Shown here piece after piece: positions 42,320 through 43,923 of a stretch of DNA of 43,923 nt. Below the pieces are notes generated by a model. That model saw nothing but the letters and a program-made list of their open reading frames with translations, was not told where the DNA came from and did no database searches. The DNA comes from Bacteroidota bacterium (GTDB lineage: Bacteria; Bacteroidota; Bacteroidia; B-17B0; Aurantibacillaceae): assembly GCA_013287545.1 (NCBI GenBank), contig JABDDQ010000014.1, forward strand, positions 759-44,681, in the 5' to 3' direction. Within the stretch, counting starts at the first letter, position 1. Each line of letters starts with the position of its first letter. The translations under genes and the position numbers were made by a program.

Positions 42320-43923
42320 TTATCTAACCGCTATCGGCAAATCTTTTGGAGCCTTTATGGTGTAAGCAAAATTTACGTGTTTCGTATCTTTTGCTTTAAT
42401 GGTTTGTCTCCAGGTTAGTATACCGGTCGATTCCTCATAAGCAGCATTCCCTATATTATCTTTTGTTATAACAACATCTTTTCCGTGTGTAATAGGCAGC
42501 TGGTCTTTAACTTCAATTTCTATATTTTTTGTGTTGCCGTTTTTCAGAATTATTTCATATGCAAATGAATAAACTTTGTCGTCGTTTAATAATTTTTCCT
42601 TGCTTTTATCTTTTTGTTTTACGCGTTTTACAACTACGTTATCGTCTTTACCCAGGGTTAAATCAAGCGTATCATTTGTGGTGGCAGGGTTAATGTAGGT
42701 TTGCCCAACATAAGTTCCTGCATAAAAAACACTCGCTTTACCGGGTAGTAAATTTAGGTCTTCCCAACCTGTTACGTGAGCTAATAAGTAAGCTGTAACA
42801 TCCATTTTAGGGATTGTTTTGTATATGTATTTGGTATCTAAATCTTTTTGTAAAACAGCCACGGTATGTTTTTTATTATCAGATTCGATGCTATAGGGTA
42901 ACTTAATTTCAAAAGTTGCTTGCACCTGTTGGTCGTTAGTGGCAACATATTCGTAAGCTTGTTTTGCGTTTTCCTGTTCTTCTTTATATTCATCGTTCTT
43001 CTCTGCGGCAGCTCCATTGCTCGCAAAAGCCTGCATGGGGGCGGCGGCGGCTAAACGCGCTTTTTTGTCATAATCATATCTGTGTACGGGTTTAATCGCA
43101 TCCAAATACCAGGCGTAAAGCTCGGGGGCATTTAAGTTACATTGCGGTGTTCCGGTAGATAGAATTAATTTTACATTACTCCAGTCTACATTAGTGTGCT
43201 GATAAACAACCCCTTTGTACGTTAATTTTACTTGCGATTCAACACCATCGGTGCGCAAATCATACATGGGGTCCCAGCCGGCCGTGTTTACAAAATAATT
43301 TATGCTGATATTAGCCTGCATTGCCACATCAGAAATTATACTCACCGTGATTTGATGGTTTGTTTTATAAACAGAAGAAATATCCTGATCACCCAAATCA
43401 GCGTTAACACCATTTAACCTGTTTTGCAGATTTTGCTTTGTAAGGCTAAGTTGCTCGCTCTCTTTTTTAAGTAAATGCAAATCATTGTAAATCGCCGTTA
43501 GTTTCTCTTGCAAATAATTTAACCCATCTTTTAAAAAAGATAAGGAGTCTTTCTTTGCTTCACCTTTAAACAAACGGTAATTTAGCAACACAGTTTTCTC
43601 CATGTTTAAAACCTCTTTTTTATAATTTATTTCTTCGGTTTTATAATCAACCAACGCTAAAGAATCCTTTATTTGTTTAATGAGTTTTACATATTTTAAA
43701 TCTGCACTATTTTTAAATTTATCTAAATCAGGCATTTTATCGGTATACTCACTTTCTGTAATTATAAAATTACCGTTACCCCCAACCTGTATGCTGTTTG
43801 GGCTTACGCCTTCTTCAAGCCATTCAAACACTATTTTATTTTCTCCGGCAATCAGGGTGGTTTGTGCCTGCCTGAAAATTTGTGCACCATTTTTATATAC
43901 AATAACTTTTTCGGGTTTAGTTT
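42320..43923 (-). CDS. Mucoidy-inhibitor MuiA family protein (DUF4139), N-terminus outside window
   Basis: The frame runs open to the right edge, so the start is missing; at least 533 residues are visible. The upstream part reads EKVIVYKNGAQIFRQAQTTL and AGENKIVFEWLEEGVSPNSIQVGGNG, the DUF4140 N-terminal domain of MuiA-like proteins. A coiled coil of about 100 residues follows (43400-43700), then the DUF4139 domain (ISIISDVAMQANISINYFVNTAGWDPMYDLRTDG up to the end KAPKDLPIAVR). A low-complexity insert rich in Ala, Glu and Asn lies near 42950-43060. In Streptomyces and others the family name comes from a mucoid phenotype; the biochemical role is unknown. A GTG at 43831 is not the start, because it would cut the N-terminal domain. 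Confidence 0.9.
   Translation of the reverse strand, partial: TKPEKVIVYKNGAQIFRQAQTTLIAGENKIVFEWLEEGVSPNSIQVGGNGNFIITESEYTDKMPDLDKFKNSADLKYVKLIKQIKDSLALVDYKTEEINYKKEVLNMEKTVLLNYRLFKGEAKKDSLSFLKDGLNYLQEKLTAIYNDLHLLKKESEQLSLTKQNLQNRLNGVNADLGDQDISSVYKTNHQITVSIISDVAMQANISINYFVNTAGWDPMYDLRTDGVESQVKLTYKGVVYQHTNVDWSNVKLILSTGTPQCNLNAPELYAWYLDAIKPVHRYDYDKKARLAAAAPMQAFASNGAAAEKNDEYKEEQENAKQAYEYVATNDQQVQATFEIKLPYSIESDNKKHTVAVLQKDLDTKYIYKTIPKMDVTAYLLAHVTGWEDLNLLPGKASVFYAGTYVGQTYINPATTNDTLDLTLGKDDNVVVKRVKQKDKSKEKLLNDDKVYSFAYEIILKNGNTKNIEIEVKDQLPITHGKDVVITKDNIGNAAYEESTGILTWRQTIKAKDTKHVNFAYTIKAPKDLPIAVR

Noticed and set aside
1-43923. tRNA, rRNA, riboswitch, IS element, phage or defence genes
   Set aside because: I looked for tRNA-like hairpins in the gaps, transposase or integrase motifs and restriction or toxin genes and found none. 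Gaps are too short for rRNA.

Overview
This window is a piece of a Bacteroidota chromosome, most likely from a free-living, gliding or T9SS-bearing lineage. The evidence is: the end of gldC at the left edge; a large SprB-repeat/PKD protein with a gliding-motility-type (T9SS type B) C-terminus near the right edge; a two-component-regulator propeller protein; a DUF4175 protein; and repeated promoter elements of the Bacteroidota form TTTG-N18..21-TAnnTTTG, with almost no Shine-Dalgarno sequences. The base composition is A+T rich and coding is very dense. I see no tRNA, rRNA, IS element, phage gene or CRISPR array, and no gap above 300 bp.

Layout, left to right. (1) 1-5.3 kb: partial gldC and a DoxX-like protein (+), convergent with a NifU-type Fe-S protein (-); nadB (+), whose start region carries an apparent one-base frameshift; then a gamma-carbonic anhydrase and the tRNA hydroxylase trhO (-). 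(2) 4.6-9.6 kb: a six-gene minus-strand operon, etfB-etfA-DUF151/UVR nuclease-bioD-bioA-queuosine-precursor transporter, with a textbook promoter. (3) 9.75-12.9 kb: a histidine kinase/response regulator pair (+) facing ybeY and an RsbW-like ATPase (-). (4) 13-21.1 kb: a 1185-aa DUF4175 coiled-coil membrane protein (-), a VOC-fold protein with a histone-like lysine tail (+), and a 1189-aa lipoprotein-like sensor with 14 propeller repeats and a PP2C/SpoIIE output domain (-). (5) 21.2-27.6 kb: pdhB (-), then pth, two tandem paralogous polytopic membrane proteins and dnaG (+). (6) 27.6-35.6 kb (-): a cyclase-family hydrolase and hemW, then a marR-adaptor-RND-TolC efflux operon with a likely MarR operator. 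(7) 35.6-43.9 kb: a BaiN-like flavoprotein with an apparent ATT start, an AHSA1-type protein and DUF3820 (-); the 1391-aa secreted SprB/PKD protein (+); a small secreted protein and a MuiA-like protein running off the right edge (-).

Most genes are housekeeping. The parts that deserve attention are the nadB frameshift at an A8 run, the lysine-tail/VOC fusion, the tandem membrane paralogs between pth and dnaG, the propeller-PP2C sensor with an RsbW-like kinase nearby, the perfect inverted repeat at the efflux operon promoter, and the short-leader promoter architecture that reassigns several start codons. I did not find a convincing multi-gene system of an entirely new kind.
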